NCBI RefSeq assembly: GCF_000620505.1
Contig: NZ_JIBC01000005.1
Location: 372,001 to 436,000, forward strand
Direction of reading: 5' to 3'
Origin: Sulfitobacter sp. 20_GPM-1509m
GTDB lineage: Bacteria > Pseudomonadota > Alphaproteobacteria > Rhodobacterales > Rhodobacteraceae
DNA length: 64,000 nucleotides
Position numbers and translations under genes: made by a program. The notes beneath the pieces were generated by a model that saw only the letters and a program-made list of their open reading frames with translations, was not told where the DNA came from and did not search any database. Positions 27,358 through 35,949 of the stretch are shown here, piece after piece (within the stretch, counting starts at the first letter, position 1; every line of letters begins with the position of its first letter).

Positions 27358-28890
27358 TTAGGCCAGCTTGGGTTCCAGTTCGACCGACCACAGCTCGACA
27401 TCGGCACTGTCCATCAGGCGCACGGTCATCACGCCGGTGTCGGCGGCAATGTCGACCTTGCCAAAGAACTGCATGCCGTCGCTGGGCGGCAGGTTGGCCT
27501 GACCCGGTTCGGGGTGCTTGGCATAGCGGACCTCGGGGCCGAATGTGTTGTCGTAATCGCTGGGGCCGAAGGTGCCCGCGTGCAGCGGGCCCGATACGAA
27601 TTCCCAGAAGGGCTCAAACTCCTGGAACACCGCGCGGTCGGGCGAATAGTGGTGCGCGGCGGTATAGTGCACATCGGCGGTCAGCCAGACGGTGTTGGTG
27701 ATTTCAGCCGCCTTGATGAACGACAGAACCGCCGCGATGTCTTTTTCGCGGCCCAGCACGGGACCGTCCCCGTTTGCCCCGTTTTCCATATTGTCGCCGT
27801 CGCGCACCATCATGCCGATGGGCATATCGGATGCGATGACCTTCCATGTGGCCGTGGAATTCACCATTTCCCGCTTCAGCCATGCCAGCTGATCGGCGCC
27901 AAGGAACGGCGTGCCCTCGGCTTCGGTGTTGGCAGTGTTGTCGCCGCGATAGGTGCGCATGTCGATGACAAAGATGTCCAGAAGCGGGCCGTAGGACACC
28001 TTGCGATAGACGCGCATCGGCTCTGCCAGAGATTGGCGCGTCGGCATCATTTCGTGGAATGCGCGGTGGGCACGGGCAGACAGCGTTTGCATGGATTTGA
28101 CGGTGTAACGATCGTCTTCGGCCAGAACCTCGTCGGGATACCAGTTGTTCGTGACCTCGTGGTCGTCCCACTGGGCGATGATCGGAACGGCGGCGTTCAG
28201 CGCCTTCACGTTCTTGTCCATGTAGTTGTACAGGTGCTGACCGCGGAATTCTTCCAGCGTTTCGGCCACCTTGGTCTTGGCAGGGGTGACGATGTTTTTC
28301 CAGATGGTGCCGTCGGCCAGTTCAACCTGTTCTTTCAGCGGACCGTCGGCATAGACGGTGTCGCCCGAATGCAGGAAAAAGTCGGGGTTGTGGTTCAGCA
28401 TGGTGGCATAGGTTGTCATGCCGCCGCGGTCCTCGTCGATGCCCCAGCCCTGACCTGCGGTGTCGCCCGACCAGACAAAGCTGATGTCGCGGTTGCCCAT
28501 GGGTGCGGTGCGGAACGTGCCTGTGGTGGGTTCGGACAGGGTGCCGTCGGCCAGATCGGCCATGGTCACGCGGTAAAAGATGTCCTGATCGCTGGGCAGG
28601 CCGGTCAGGGCCATCTTGCCCGTGAAGTCGGTGGGCGTGCCCACGGCCAGCGCGGGTACGGCGCGTGCGTCGGTCATGCTTTCGGTGGTGGCCCATTCCA
28701 CCAGCATCTTGGCCTCGCGGTCCGCGCGGCTCCAGATCACAGCACCGTCATGGGCGACATCGCCTGACATCACGCCGTGGGTGATCATCGGGCGCGATTG
28801 GGCGCGTGACAGGGACGGCATGGACATGGAAACGCCAAGGGCGGCGGTGCCCAGCAGGGTCTGGCGACGGGTGAAGGTAATGCGTGGCAT
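27358..28890 (-). CDS. phoD: PhoD-family alkaline phosphatase, Tat-exported
   Basis: This 510-residue protein is a calcium/iron-dependent phosphomonoesterase or phosphodiesterase of the PhoD family, which releases phosphate from organic esters outside the cytoplasm. It begins with a twin-arginine signal (FTRRQTLLGTAALG, cleavage near SRAQS). A beta-sandwich domain with MSGDVAHDGAVIWSRAD follows. The metallophosphatase core includes WSGDTAGQGW, FFLHSGDTVYADGP, QWDDHEVTNNWYP and WLTADVHYTAAH. A candidate Pho box lies 48 bases upstream. Confidence 0.93.
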   Translation of the reverse strand: MPRITFTRRQTLLGTAALGVSMSMPSLSRAQSRPMITHGVMSGDVAHDGAVIWSRADREAKMLVEWATTESMTDARAVPALAVGTPTDFTGKMALTGLPSDQDIFYRVTMADLADGTLSEPTTGTFRTAPMGNRDISFVWSGDTAGQGWGIDEDRGGMTTYATMLNHNPDFFLHSGDTVYADGPLKEQVELADGTIWKNIVTPAKTKVAETLEEFRGQHLYNYMDKNVKALNAAVPIIAQWDDHEVTNNWYPDEVLAEDDRYTVKSMQTLSARAHRAFHEMMPTRQSLAEPMRVYRKVSYGPLLDIFVIDMRTYRGDNTANTEAEGTPFLGADQLAWLKREMVNSTATWKVIASDMPIGMMVRDGDNMENGANGDGPVLGREKDIAAVLSFIKAAEITNTVWLTADVHYTAAHHYSPDRAVFQEFEPFWEFVSGPLHAGTFGPSDYDNTFGPEVRYAKHPEPGQANLPPSDGMQFFGKVDIAADTGVMTVRLMDSADVELWSVELEPKLA

Positions 28891-28937
28891 CGGATGCTCC
28901 GTGGATGAATGATATCCCGGAGCGATGCGCGGTTTTG

Positions 28938-28966
28938 GTAACAGAAGGATGATGGTCAGACGACAG
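28938..28966 (-). promoter_or_regulatory. Candidate Pho box upstream of phoD
   Basis: Read on the minus strand, three 7-mers spaced by four bases resemble the PhoB repeat CTGTCAT: CTGTCGT, CCATCAT and CTGTTAC. They match at 6, 5 and 5 of 7 positions. The 11-base periodicity and position 48 bases before the phoD start suit PhoB activation under phosphate limitation. Confidence 0.5.
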
Positions 28967-29082
28967 AAATGCGAAACGTGCGCGGCATCCCTGATCGTGC
29001 ACTGCCTGTCTAGGTTTCTTCAGGCTTGGCACGGTCAGGAAAGCTGCACGTGGGTCGTTTGCCGTTCGGTTTCGGCCTGAGC

Positions 29083-29247
29083 CTATCGGAAGTTGTTGCT
29101 TCCCTTGTCTCGCATACGCCCAAATTCCTTGGACATATCAAAGTTTGACGACTCCCGCTGGCCACTGCGTTTGCCAGTCGTCGCATAGATGATCGCAGCA
29201 ACCAGTCCGAGGGCAAGAAGCCCAAAAACAAGCATGTCGATACTCAT
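29083..29247 (-). CDS. Small single-span membrane protein
   Basis: The 54-residue frame starts MSIDMLVFGLLALGLVAAII, an almost complete transmembrane helix, followed by a charged, hydrophilic tail (TGKRSGQRESSNFDMSKEFG). The ATG at 29247 follows an AGAGAGAGG ribosome site. An EcfG-type promoter lies 38 bases further upstream, which supports the gene being real and stress-induced. No function is recognised. Downstream there is no clear terminator before phoD's control region. Confidence 0.6.
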   Translation of the reverse strand: MSIDMLVFGLLALGLVAAIIYATTGKRSGQRESSNFDMSKEFGRMRDKGSNNFR

Positions 29248-29377
29248 GTTCTGATCCTCTCTCTCTAAGTGGGTCTGGTGGCTCAACACTGCAGTGCAGC
29301 GTCGGTTCCATGGTTTAATGATTGAATCAATTTCAAAAAATCACGGTTGCGTTAATACATCGTTACCAACAAGGCCG
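29248..29377. other. Non-coding stretch between small membrane protein and phospholipase D gene
   Basis: Apart from the EcfG-type promoter, this 130-base AT-rich stretch contains no recognisable gene. It must also hold the 3' end of the long general stress operon. I see no strong hairpin with a T-run, so how that operon terminates is unclear. Confidence 0.4.
29285..29309 (-). promoter_or_regulatory. EcfG-type (general stress sigma) promoter for the small membrane protein
   Basis: The minus strand reads GGAAC (29309-29305), 16 bases, then TGTT (29288-29285). This fits the GGAAC-N16/17-cGTT pattern of EcfG promoters, and the same TGTT variant appears before nepR. The start codon of the small gene is about 37 bases beyond the -10 element. 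Confidence 0.6.
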
Positions 29378-30922
29378 TCAGACCAGTTCTTCCGGGACGG
29401 CTGGCAGGTTGCGGCCAAAGTGGCGGGCAGGTGCAATCGGGAATGGCAGGACAAAGCCTGATCGCTGTTGCGGGGGCAGCTTGGCATTCTGTACAGCCAG
29501 CTTGCGCCATGCGGATGTGGCGGTGTTCAAGTCGTGAAACTCGGGCCCTGCATCATTGGGAAGCCAATGGGAAAAGCTTCTTGATTTCAGCTCCTTAACT
29601 GTCTCCGGGTCGGTCAGGTGTGTGCCCACCTCGGTGTCCCAGCGCATGCTGCGCCCGTTCAGGTTGGCGGACGAAATGATCGCATCCGTTTCGTCAAAAA
29701 TTGAAACCTTGGAATGCAAATAGATCATCGGCGCGTTGTAATGCGCCGCGCGACCGCTGTCATTTTCCATTTTGACAGGACGGGCGGGGGACATCACGAG
29801 ACAGCGTTTGCCGAAGGCGCGCGTCACTTTTCTCACGGATTTCGCTTGCAGGTATTCCCCAAAACGCGCGTCGCTCTTGGTGGAATGTTCAAAAGCCACG
29901 TCGTCCGGGGCCGCTGGCAGGACCAGGATCAGTTTCAGGTCGGGCTTTTCACGCGCCGCGCGCGCCAGCGCCTTGGAGATAACGCGGCTGCGGAAATACT
30001 GGCTTTCCAGATAGATCAGATGTTTCGCCTTGGCGATCAGCTCCAAATGCGTCTGTTCGATCCGGTTCAGCACCGGGCGCGGCGACATGTGCAGTGCGGC
30101 GTTGTCGTGCTTGCGGGACAGGGTGCGCAGCAGCAGGGGCAGCGGTTGCGGGGCGCGCGTGCCATTGGTGACCGCCAGCATTTCGATCAGGTGACGCTGG
30201 GCCTGTTCCACGATGGGGCCTTCGCACATGATCTGGGTGTCGTGCCATGTTTGCGGACCCTCGCGGCGGTGTTCGGGTGTGTCATAGCGGCGTTCGTTCA
30301 CGTCCAGACCGCCCAGCATCAGCCGCTTGCCATCGGCGACAATCAGTTTCTGGTGGTGCGTGGTCGGGATCAGCGCAGGAAACTGCCGCAGGCTGACCTT
30401 CAGCTGGGGATGGTCGCCTGAAATATATTGGCACAGCCCCGGCGCGTGCTTCAATTGCATGGCTGCTTCTTGTTGGGGCAGTGCGTTCAGCCGTTTCACT
30501 TCGGCGCGGATTTCCGAAATGATCTTTGGCCAGAAAAAGATGCGCGGCAGCCAGCCGACCCGCGCGGGGTGCATGGCCGGCACGATGTCCAAAAGATGCG
30601 GGTTGCCCGATGCCTCAGCGGCCAGGATCATCCGGTGTTTGGCAAGCCATGTGCCGCGGTGCAGGTCGGGGCGGATGATCGGATCAAAGTCGGTCAGCAG
30701 CATCCGGAACCGCACACCGCGCCGCAGGGTGTGTTCGATCAGGTCGGACCACGTATCGCCGATGTCGCGTCCGCGTTCGGAATACAGCGGCGTCACGGGG
30801 TCAAACACGCGAAAGCCTGCCAACAGCTCTTCTTCCGCGTCAAGGAACAGGGTTTCAAGCGCGGGATAGGCTTCGGATGCCGTGAGGAAAATCCGTGCTT
30901 TTGCCGGGTTTTCCGAGATCAT
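29378..30922 (-). CDS. Phospholipase D-like protein (two HKD motifs)
   Basis: The 514-residue protein is a phospholipase D superfamily member, related to cardiolipin synthases and phosphatidyltransferases. Two catalytic motifs are present: HHQKLIVADGKRLMLGG in the first half and YLHSKVSIFDETDAIISSAN in the second. No N-terminal membrane helices are evident, unlike classic Cls. It starts 9 bases after the histidine kinase gene and is the last gene of the nepR-ecfG-kinase unit, which suggests a membrane-lipid role in the general stress response. Confidence 0.85.
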   Translation of the reverse strand: MISENPAKARIFLTASEAYPALETLFLDAEEELLAGFRVFDPVTPLYSERGRDIGDTWSDLIEHTLRRGVRFRMLLTDFDPIIRPDLHRGTWLAKHRMILAAEASGNPHLLDIVPAMHPARVGWLPRIFFWPKIISEIRAEVKRLNALPQQEAAMQLKHAPGLCQYISGDHPQLKVSLRQFPALIPTTHHQKLIVADGKRLMLGGLDVNERRYDTPEHRREGPQTWHDTQIMCEGPIVEQAQRHLIEMLAVTNGTRAPQPLPLLLRTLSRKHDNAALHMSPRPVLNRIEQTHLELIAKAKHLIYLESQYFRSRVISKALARAAREKPDLKLILVLPAAPDDVAFEHSTKSDARFGEYLQAKSVRKVTRAFGKRCLVMSPARPVKMENDSGRAAHYNAPMIYLHSKVSIFDETDAIISSANLNGRSMRWDTEVGTHLTDPETVKELKSRSFSHWLPNDAGPEFHDLNTATSAWRKLAVQNAKLPPQQRSGFVLPFPIAPARHFGRNLPAVPEELV

Positions 30923-30931
30923 GACAGGGGG

Positions 30932-32668
30932 TCAATGGTCGGCAGGTTCGTGAAACACGTCTTCGACATCAAAGGTCACCTCGGTCCGGTACAAACGGTC
31001 TGTCGAGGTGGTCTCGACCTTGCCGTTCAATTGCGTTGCAAATGCCCGGATCAATTGCGCACCCAACCCAGCCTCGTTGGGTTTCATATCCTGGATGTCC
31101 GCGCCGACCGAGTTTTCGCAGACCAAACGCGCAGACCCCGCTTCCAGTTGCTTGAGTGACACAAAAAGATGCGGTTTTTCGCCTTCGGGCGCGCCCATGA
31201 AGGTCAGCGCGTTGGTGCCCAGCTCGGATGCCAGCAAGGTCAGCGGCACTGCCTGGTCCGGGAAGAGGACGATTTCGTCGAACTCGTGGCGATAATCCAG
31301 ACCTGCCGGGCCGTTCGAGGCGACCAGCCGTTCGAACAGGTCGGGTATCAGCGTGCCCGCGTTGGTGCGGCTCAGGTTTTCGGTCTGGTAGACGCTCTTG
31401 TGCACCGATGACAGGCTCATGACCCGTTCCTGCAAACGGCGCAGGATATCGCGGGTTTCCGGTTCGGATGCCTTGCGGATCTGCATGTTCATGATCGACG
31501 AGATCAGTTGAAGGTTGTTGCGCACGCGGTGGTGAATTTCCTTCAAAAGCACGTTCTTTTCGCGCAGCGCGTCTTCCATCTGTGCCTCATCGTCAAGCAG
31601 ATGAAAAGCCATCTCGGCCAGCGCGTCCTCGAGGTCCTGCAACTCGGCTGACAGGGAAAACTGGTCCGAAGTGGTGGGCAGCCGACGTGTGCGCGAAAAC
31701 GCCTGCACCTTGTTGCGCAGGTTTTTCACATGGCGCACGACCAGCCGGTCGACCGCGTAATAGGCCACCGCCAGGCTGGCCACGAACATCAAGAACGGGA
31801 ACAGCATCGGTGCGCTGGAAAAACGCCCGATTGCAGGTTTGCGGTATTCAACAGGCCAGGCGGCCAGCGCATAGACCAGCCCGGGCATGACCGGCACCAC
31901 GGCAAAGGCCTGTTCCTGGCCGAACTGGTTTTTGGAAACAAAAGTCTGCGTCCAGTCGCCGTTCAACCGCTCGAATTTGAAATCCTGCGGCAGATAGATG
32001 GTCTGGTCCGCTGTCGACGACACCGTCGTCAGGACGTCGCCACGGTCATTGTATGTGGTCAGGCTGAGCGGACGGCGCGTGGTCGAGGGTTGCCATGGCA
32101 CGCCAAGCCCCGTGCGGGGCAGCGACATGGCGATATAGCCTCGAAAGGTTTCGTCCTGATAAGAGGGGTAAAGCACGTTGATCGCGCCGTTTCCATCCGA
32201 GTTGTTGCTGCGGGTGGGGTCGATCCACATGCGCGGCGCTTCGAACCGCTGTGTCAGGTTCGACCAGTTGTTTATGTCAAAGTCGGTGCCGCCGGAGGAA
32301 CACACCATGTTTCCGTTAGGGTCCAGAAATCCGACAAAGGAATAGCTTCCGGTTTCCTTGATGTACTGGGTCAGATAGTTGCCGCAACGGTCCGGTTCGA
32401 CCAGCATCAGCTGCAACACAGCGGTCAGCGCCTCGGCGGCGCCAAAGGCGCGTTCGAACACTTGCCGCTCTGACACGGCGGCGGTGTTTGTCAGCGCCAG
32501 CAGTGCCAGTTCGGACCGGTTGTCCACTTCTCGTGACAGATCATGGGTTTGCAAGACACCCATCACGCCGATGGGCAGCAATGCCAACGCAAGAAAGGCC
32601 GCGACCCTAAGCCTAAGGCCGCGCGCGAGCGCCCGGGTCGACGATGTGTCGCGTCCCGGGTCTGACAT
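30932..32668 (-). CDS. Membrane sensor histidine kinase, HWE/HisKA_2 family, general stress response
   Basis: This 578-residue sensor has a transmembrane helix near residues 20-42, a periplasmic sensor domain of about 230 residues, a second helix near residue 285, then a HisKA_2 dimerisation domain with EIHHRVRNNLQLISS (His near residue 379). An ATPase domain ends the protein. Kinases of this family phosphorylate PhyR. It overlaps ecfG as TGATG and is followed closely by the phospholipase D gene. The periplasmic domain shares no motif I can name; it may be Cache-like. Confidence 0.88.
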   Translation of the reverse strand: MSDPGRDTSSTRALARGLRLRVAAFLALALLPIGVMGVLQTHDLSREVDNRSELALLALTNTAAVSERQVFERAFGAAEALTAVLQLMLVEPDRCGNYLTQYIKETGSYSFVGFLDPNGNMVCSSGGTDFDINNWSNLTQRFEAPRMWIDPTRSNNSDGNGAINVLYPSYQDETFRGYIAMSLPRTGLGVPWQPSTTRRPLSLTTYNDRGDVLTTVSSTADQTIYLPQDFKFERLNGDWTQTFVSKNQFGQEQAFAVVPVMPGLVYALAAWPVEYRKPAIGRFSSAPMLFPFLMFVASLAVAYYAVDRLVVRHVKNLRNKVQAFSRTRRLPTTSDQFSLSAELQDLEDALAEMAFHLLDDEAQMEDALREKNVLLKEIHHRVRNNLQLISSIMNMQIRKASEPETRDILRRLQERVMSLSSVHKSVYQTENLSRTNAGTLIPDLFERLVASNGPAGLDYRHEFDEIVLFPDQAVPLTLLASELGTNALTFMGAPEGEKPHLFVSLKQLEAGSARLVCENSVGADIQDMKPNEAGLGAQLIRAFATQLNGKVETTSTDRLYRTEVTFDVEDVFHEPADH

Positions 32669-33225
32669 CAGAATGCGGAAGAGCCGTTCGCCGCTACAAC
32701 TGCGACCGTTGCCCTGTCGGTCATGATCATCGAATCCTCGTCATCAAGGTGCATCAGTTCCGCCAGACGCTTGCGACCCCGGTTGGCACGGCTTTTGATC
32801 GTCCCAACGGCAACACCACACATCTCGGCTGCCTCTTCGTAGGAAAATCCTGACGCGCCCACAAGTACAAGTGTCTCGCGTTGTTCGTCGGGCAGTTGGG
32901 CAAATGCCTTGCGAAAGTCGTTCATCTGCAAGCGGCCATCGTGCGCCGGCTTTTCAGCCATGTTGCCGGTGTGAACGCCGTCCACATCCGCAACCTCGCG
33001 TTTTACCTTGCGACGGCTGGAGTAATAGGTGTTGCGCAGGATGGTAAACAGCCAGGCACGCATGTTGGTGCCTTCCTGGAATTTGTCGATATTTGTCCAG
33101 GCTTTGACGACGGTGTCCTGCACCATGTCATCGGCCACGGCGCCGTTTCGCGTCAAACTCAGGGCGAACGCCCGCAGTGCCGGCAGATGGTCTACCAGCT
33201 CATTTCTCGGATCTGAATCGCTCAT
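32668..33225 (-). CDS. ecfG: General stress ECF sigma factor EcfG
   Basis: This 185-residue ECF sigma factor belongs to the EcfG (ECF15) group of alphaproteobacteria. Region 2 is seen as HLPALRAFALSLTRN, ADDMVQDTVVKAWTN and MRAWLFTILRNTYYS. Region 4 is seen as LPDEQRETLVLVGASGFSYE and AVGTIKSRANRGRKRL. NepR sequesters EcfG until phosphorylated PhyR captures NepR. It lies in the order nepR-ecfG-kinase with ATGA overlap at its start, beside the divergent phyR. Confidence 0.95.
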   Translation of the reverse strand: MSDSDPRNELVDHLPALRAFALSLTRNGAVADDMVQDTVVKAWTNIDKFQEGTNMRAWLFTILRNTYYSSRRKVKREVADVDGVHTGNMAEKPAHDGRLQMNDFRKAFAQLPDEQRETLVLVGASGFSYEEAAEMCGVAVGTIKSRANRGRKRLAELMHLDDEDSMIMTDRATVAVVAANGSSAF

Positions 33226-33386
33226 TTATGGTCACCTGACCCTTTTTGGCTGTCCTGCTCTTGCAACTGCGCGAGCAGTTGCTTGAAGCGATCGGGAACC
33301 TCTTCCTCGACCTTTTCCTGAAACACACGACGCAGGTTGTCGTCTATCTGCTTGCGTGTCCCGGAATTCGGTTCGTTATTTGCCAT
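33222..33386 (-). CDS. nepR: Anti-sigma factor NepR
   Basis: The 54-residue frame begins MANNEPNSGTRKQIDDNLRR and continues VFQEKVEEEVPDRFKQLLAQ, the two-helix NepR signature ending in P-x-R-F-x-x-L. NepR holds EcfG inactive and is removed by phosphorylated PhyR. Its stop overlaps the ecfG start as ATGA, and an EcfG-type promoter lies before it. Size, sequence and position between phyR and ecfG all agree. Confidence 0.94.
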   Translation of the reverse strand: MANNEPNSGTRKQIDDNLRRVFQEKVEEEVPDRFKQLLAQLQEQDSQKGSGDHK

Positions 33387-33430
33387 TGTGGATTTCGCCT
33401 AATTTCAGAAATGTACTTTTGCGCACTTAG

Positions 33431-33468
33431 TTGGGAACTAAACACGGCATGCTGCGTTTGGTTCCCAA
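33431..33468. promoter_or_regulatory. Overlapping divergent EcfG promoters between nepR and phyR
   Basis: On the plus strand GGAAC (33434-33438), 16 bases, CGTT (33455-33458) forms a perfect EcfG promoter for phyR. On the minus strand GGAAC (33465-33461), 16 bases, TGTT (33444-33441) serves nepR-ecfG. The two -35 elements make the perfect inverted repeat TTGGGAAC-N22-GTTCCCAA. The sigma factor therefore should drive its own operon and its activator from overlapping sites. Confidence 0.85.
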
Positions 33469-33493
33469 GAAATTCGAAATTCGGGGAAATAAT

Positions 33494-34309
33494 ATGACTT
33501 CTGAAAATACTGGCTTGGACCGTTCCGCCGAGATTGGCTCGGTGTTGCCATATCTACGCCGCTACGCGCGTGCGCTGACTGGTTCGCAAACGGGAGGTGA
33601 CCGGTATGCCGCCGCTGCTCTGGAAGCGATCCTGGCCGATAGCAGTGCGCTGGACCCAAGTCTGAGTGTCAAGACAGGTTTGTTCAAGGTGCTGCATGTC
33701 ATCTGGCAGGCCAGCAAGGTCGATACAATGGACAGTTCCGACGACATCATGGAGGGTGCAGCGCAAAGACACCTGGCAAAGCTGACCGACAATACCCGCG
33801 AGGCGTTGTTGCTGCACACCATCGAGGAATTCGATTTTGACGGCGTGGCTGATATCATGGGTGTGGACCGTGACGAGGCGGAACACCTGGTCAACGTCGC
33901 ACACCGCGAAATGGCTGACAGCATCGCGGGTCGCGTTCTGATCATCGAGGACGAGCCGATCATTGCGATGGATCTGGAAAACCTTGTGGGTGATCTGGGT
34001 CACCGCATCACCGGCATCGCACGCACCCGCGACGAGGCCGTGAAGCTGGGCAGCGCCGACAAACCCGATCTGATCCTGGCCGACATCCGGCTGGCCGACA
34101 ACTCGTCCGGCATCGACGCCGTGAACGATTTGCTGGGCCAGTTCGGCAACCTGCCGGTGATCTTCATCACCGCCTATCCCGAACGTCTGCTGACCGGCGA
34201 ACGCCCCGAGCCTGCGTTCCTGATCTCGAAGCCGTACAAGGAAGATCAGGTGAAATCGGCTGTCAGCCAGGCGATGTTCTTTTCGACAACGGCTTCGCTG
34301 AAGGTCTGA
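33494..34309 (+). CDS. phyR: General stress response regulator PhyR (sigma-like domain plus receiver)
   Basis: PhyR is the anti-anti-sigma factor of the alphaproteobacterial general stress response. The 271-residue protein has an N-terminal EcfG-mimicking domain (LPYLRRYARALTGSQTGGD, then a region-4-like segment). A C-terminal receiver (VLIIEDEPIIAMDLENLVGD) has the phospho-Asp in LILADIRLAD near residue 195 and Lys in LISKPYK. The start at 33494 follows GGGGAA; an upstream in-frame ATG overlaps the promoter. A terminator follows. Confidence 0.95.
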   Translation: MTSENTGLDRSAEIGSVLPYLRRYARALTGSQTGGDRYAAAALEAILADSSALDPSLSVKTGLFKVLHVIWQASKVDTMDSSDDIMEGAAQRHLAKLTDNTREALLLHTIEEFDFDGVADIMGVDRDEAEHLVNVAHREMADSIAGRVLIIEDEPIIAMDLENLVGDLGHRITGIARTRDEAVKLGSADKPDLILADIRLADNSSGIDAVNDLLGQFGNLPVIFITAYPERLLTGERPEPAFLISKPYKEDQVKSAVSQAMFFSTTASLKV

Positions 34310-34340
34310 TACCAGACCCATCACGGATCAGCCAGAATTG

Positions 34341-34368
34341 GCCCGTCGCAGAAATGCGGCGGGCTTTT
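34341..34368 (+). terminator. Rho-independent terminator after phyR
   Basis: A 9-bp stem GCCCGTCGC / GCGGCGGGC, with one G-T wobble and the loop AGAAAT, is followed by TTTT. It lies 32 bases after the phyR stop. Confidence 0.8.
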
Positions 34369-34434
34369 GCATGTCTGCTGCGTTGAAACGGGGGCAAAGG
34401 GCGCGCATGTTGAACGTATAGAAAGGCGTTTGAT

Positions 34435-35949
34435 ATGCAAAAAACAGATGTTTTGATTGTCGGTGCTGGTCCAACGGGTTTGGTTCTGGCGCTTTGGTTG
34501 CAGGCCCAGGGGGTCAGCGTCCGCATCATCGACAAGAGCAGTGCGCCGGGCAACACATCGCGGGCGATGGTGGTGCATGCCCGCACGCTTGAGCTGTACC
34601 GTCAGTTGGGGATGGCCGATGCCGTGGCAGCCGCCGGACACCCCAGCCGCGTGGTCAACATGTGGGCGCGCGGCAAACGACGCGCGCAGATCGACATGCG
34701 CGACTTTGGCGGCGACATAACCCCCTATCCCTATCTGCTGATCTTTCCGCAGGACCATCACGAGTCCTTTCTGTGCGATCAGCTTGCCGCGCGCGGCCTG
34801 ACCATCGAACGCAACACCGAGTTGCTGGACGTCAAAGACGAGGGCGACCATGTCACCGCCACGCTGCGCGGTCCCGATGGCAAGACCCGGACCTGCACCA
34901 CCCGGTTCATGGTAGGGGCCGACGGCGCGGCATCGACCGTACGCAAGGGGCTGGGCGGGAAATTCAAGGGCGGCACCTACAGGTCGTTGCTTTATGTGGC
35001 GGACGTCGAGGTCGCGCAGGACGTGTTCAACGGCAACGTCCACCTGTCCTTTGAGGAAACCGATTTCCTGTTGGTCTTCCCCTATGGCACCGAGGGAAAA
35101 ATGCGGCTGGTGGGCAGCATACGGCCCGAGCGGGTGGCGCGCAGCGACGATCTGAACTTTGAGGATGTTGGCCGCGAGAGCCTGCACGCTCTGGGCATCC
35201 AGGTGACGCATCTGAACTGGTTCTCCACCTATAAATCGCACCACAGGATGACCGACAGTTTCCGGCACGGGAATATCTTCCTGGCCGGAGATGCCGCGCA
35301 TATTCACAGCCCCGCAGGCGGGCAGGGGATGAACACGGGCATTGGCGACGCGATCAATCTGGCGTGGAAGCTGGCGGCAGTGGTCAATGGACGGGGCAAT
35401 GACGCGCTGCTGGAAAGCTACCATGCCGAACGCGCGGCCTTTGCACGGACCTTGATCAAGACCACCGATCAGGCGTTCAACCTTGCCTCGCGCAAGGGCA
35501 GTGTCTTTGGCTTCATGCGCACCTATGTGGTGCCGAACGTCGCCAAGCTGGCCTTTGGTCTGGCCTCGGCCCGCGCGGCAATGTTCCGCGCGATTTCACA
35601 GGTGGCGATCACCTATGCAGACGGGCCGTTGGGGGTGGGCAAGGCAGGGGAAGTCTCGGGCGGTGACCGCTTGCCGTTCGTGCATCTGGACGAGGGTGAC
35701 AATTTTGGTCCGCTCGCCGACATCATCTGGCAGGTACACGTTTACGGCCAGCCGACGGATGCGCTGCGAACATGGTGTTCGGACCGCGATGTGCCGCTGC
35801 ATGTTTTTGGCTGGAACGCCGCCTGCGCGGCTGCGGGGCTGGAACGGGACGCGGCCTATTTGGTGCGACCAGACACCTATGTGGGCTGCGCGGCGTCCCA
35901 AGGCGATACGCAGATGTTAGAGACATATATGGCAGGTCTGGGGTTTTAG
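34435..35949 (+). CDS. FAD-dependent aromatic hydroxylase (PHBH/PheA family)
   Basis: This 504-residue flavoprotein monooxygenase has the three family motifs. The FAD Rossmann loop is VLIVGAGPTGLVLALWL, the DG motif is FMVGADGAASTVRKGLG, and the GD motif is IFLAGDAAHIHSPAGGQGMN. The C-terminal thioredoxin-like extension places it with phenol/3-hydroxyphenylpropionate-type hydroxylases. The substrate is unknown. A gentisate-type ring-cleavage product pathway might link it to the FAH/isomerase pair 4 kb downstream, but no dioxygenase gene is present. Confidence 0.88.
   Translation: MQKTDVLIVGAGPTGLVLALWLQAQGVSVRIIDKSSAPGNTSRAMVVHARTLELYRQLGMADAVAAAGHPSRVVNMWARGKRRAQIDMRDFGGDITPYPYLLIFPQDHHESFLCDQLAARGLTIERNTELLDVKDEGDHVTATLRGPDGKTRTCTTRFMVGADGAASTVRKGLGGKFKGGTYRSLLYVADVEVAQDVFNGNVHLSFEETDFLLVFPYGTEGKMRLVGSIRPERVARSDDLNFEDVGRESLHALGIQVTHLNWFSTYKSHHRMTDSFRHGNIFLAGDAAHIHSPAGGQGMNTGIGDAINLAWKLAAVVNGRGNDALLESYHAERAAFARTLIKTTDQAFNLASRKGSVFGFMRTYVVPNVAKLAFGLASARAAMFRAISQVAITYADGPLGVGKAGEVSGGDRLPFVHLDEGDNFGPLADIIWQVHVYGQPTDALRTWCSDRDVPLHVFGWNAACAAAGLERDAAYLVRPDTYVGCAASQGDTQMLETYMAGLGF

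Noticed and set aside
23236-27407. Two long minus-strand frames opposite cca and the ABC exporter genes
   Set aside because: They mirror well-conserved plus-strand genes and have the low-complexity composition of shadow frames.
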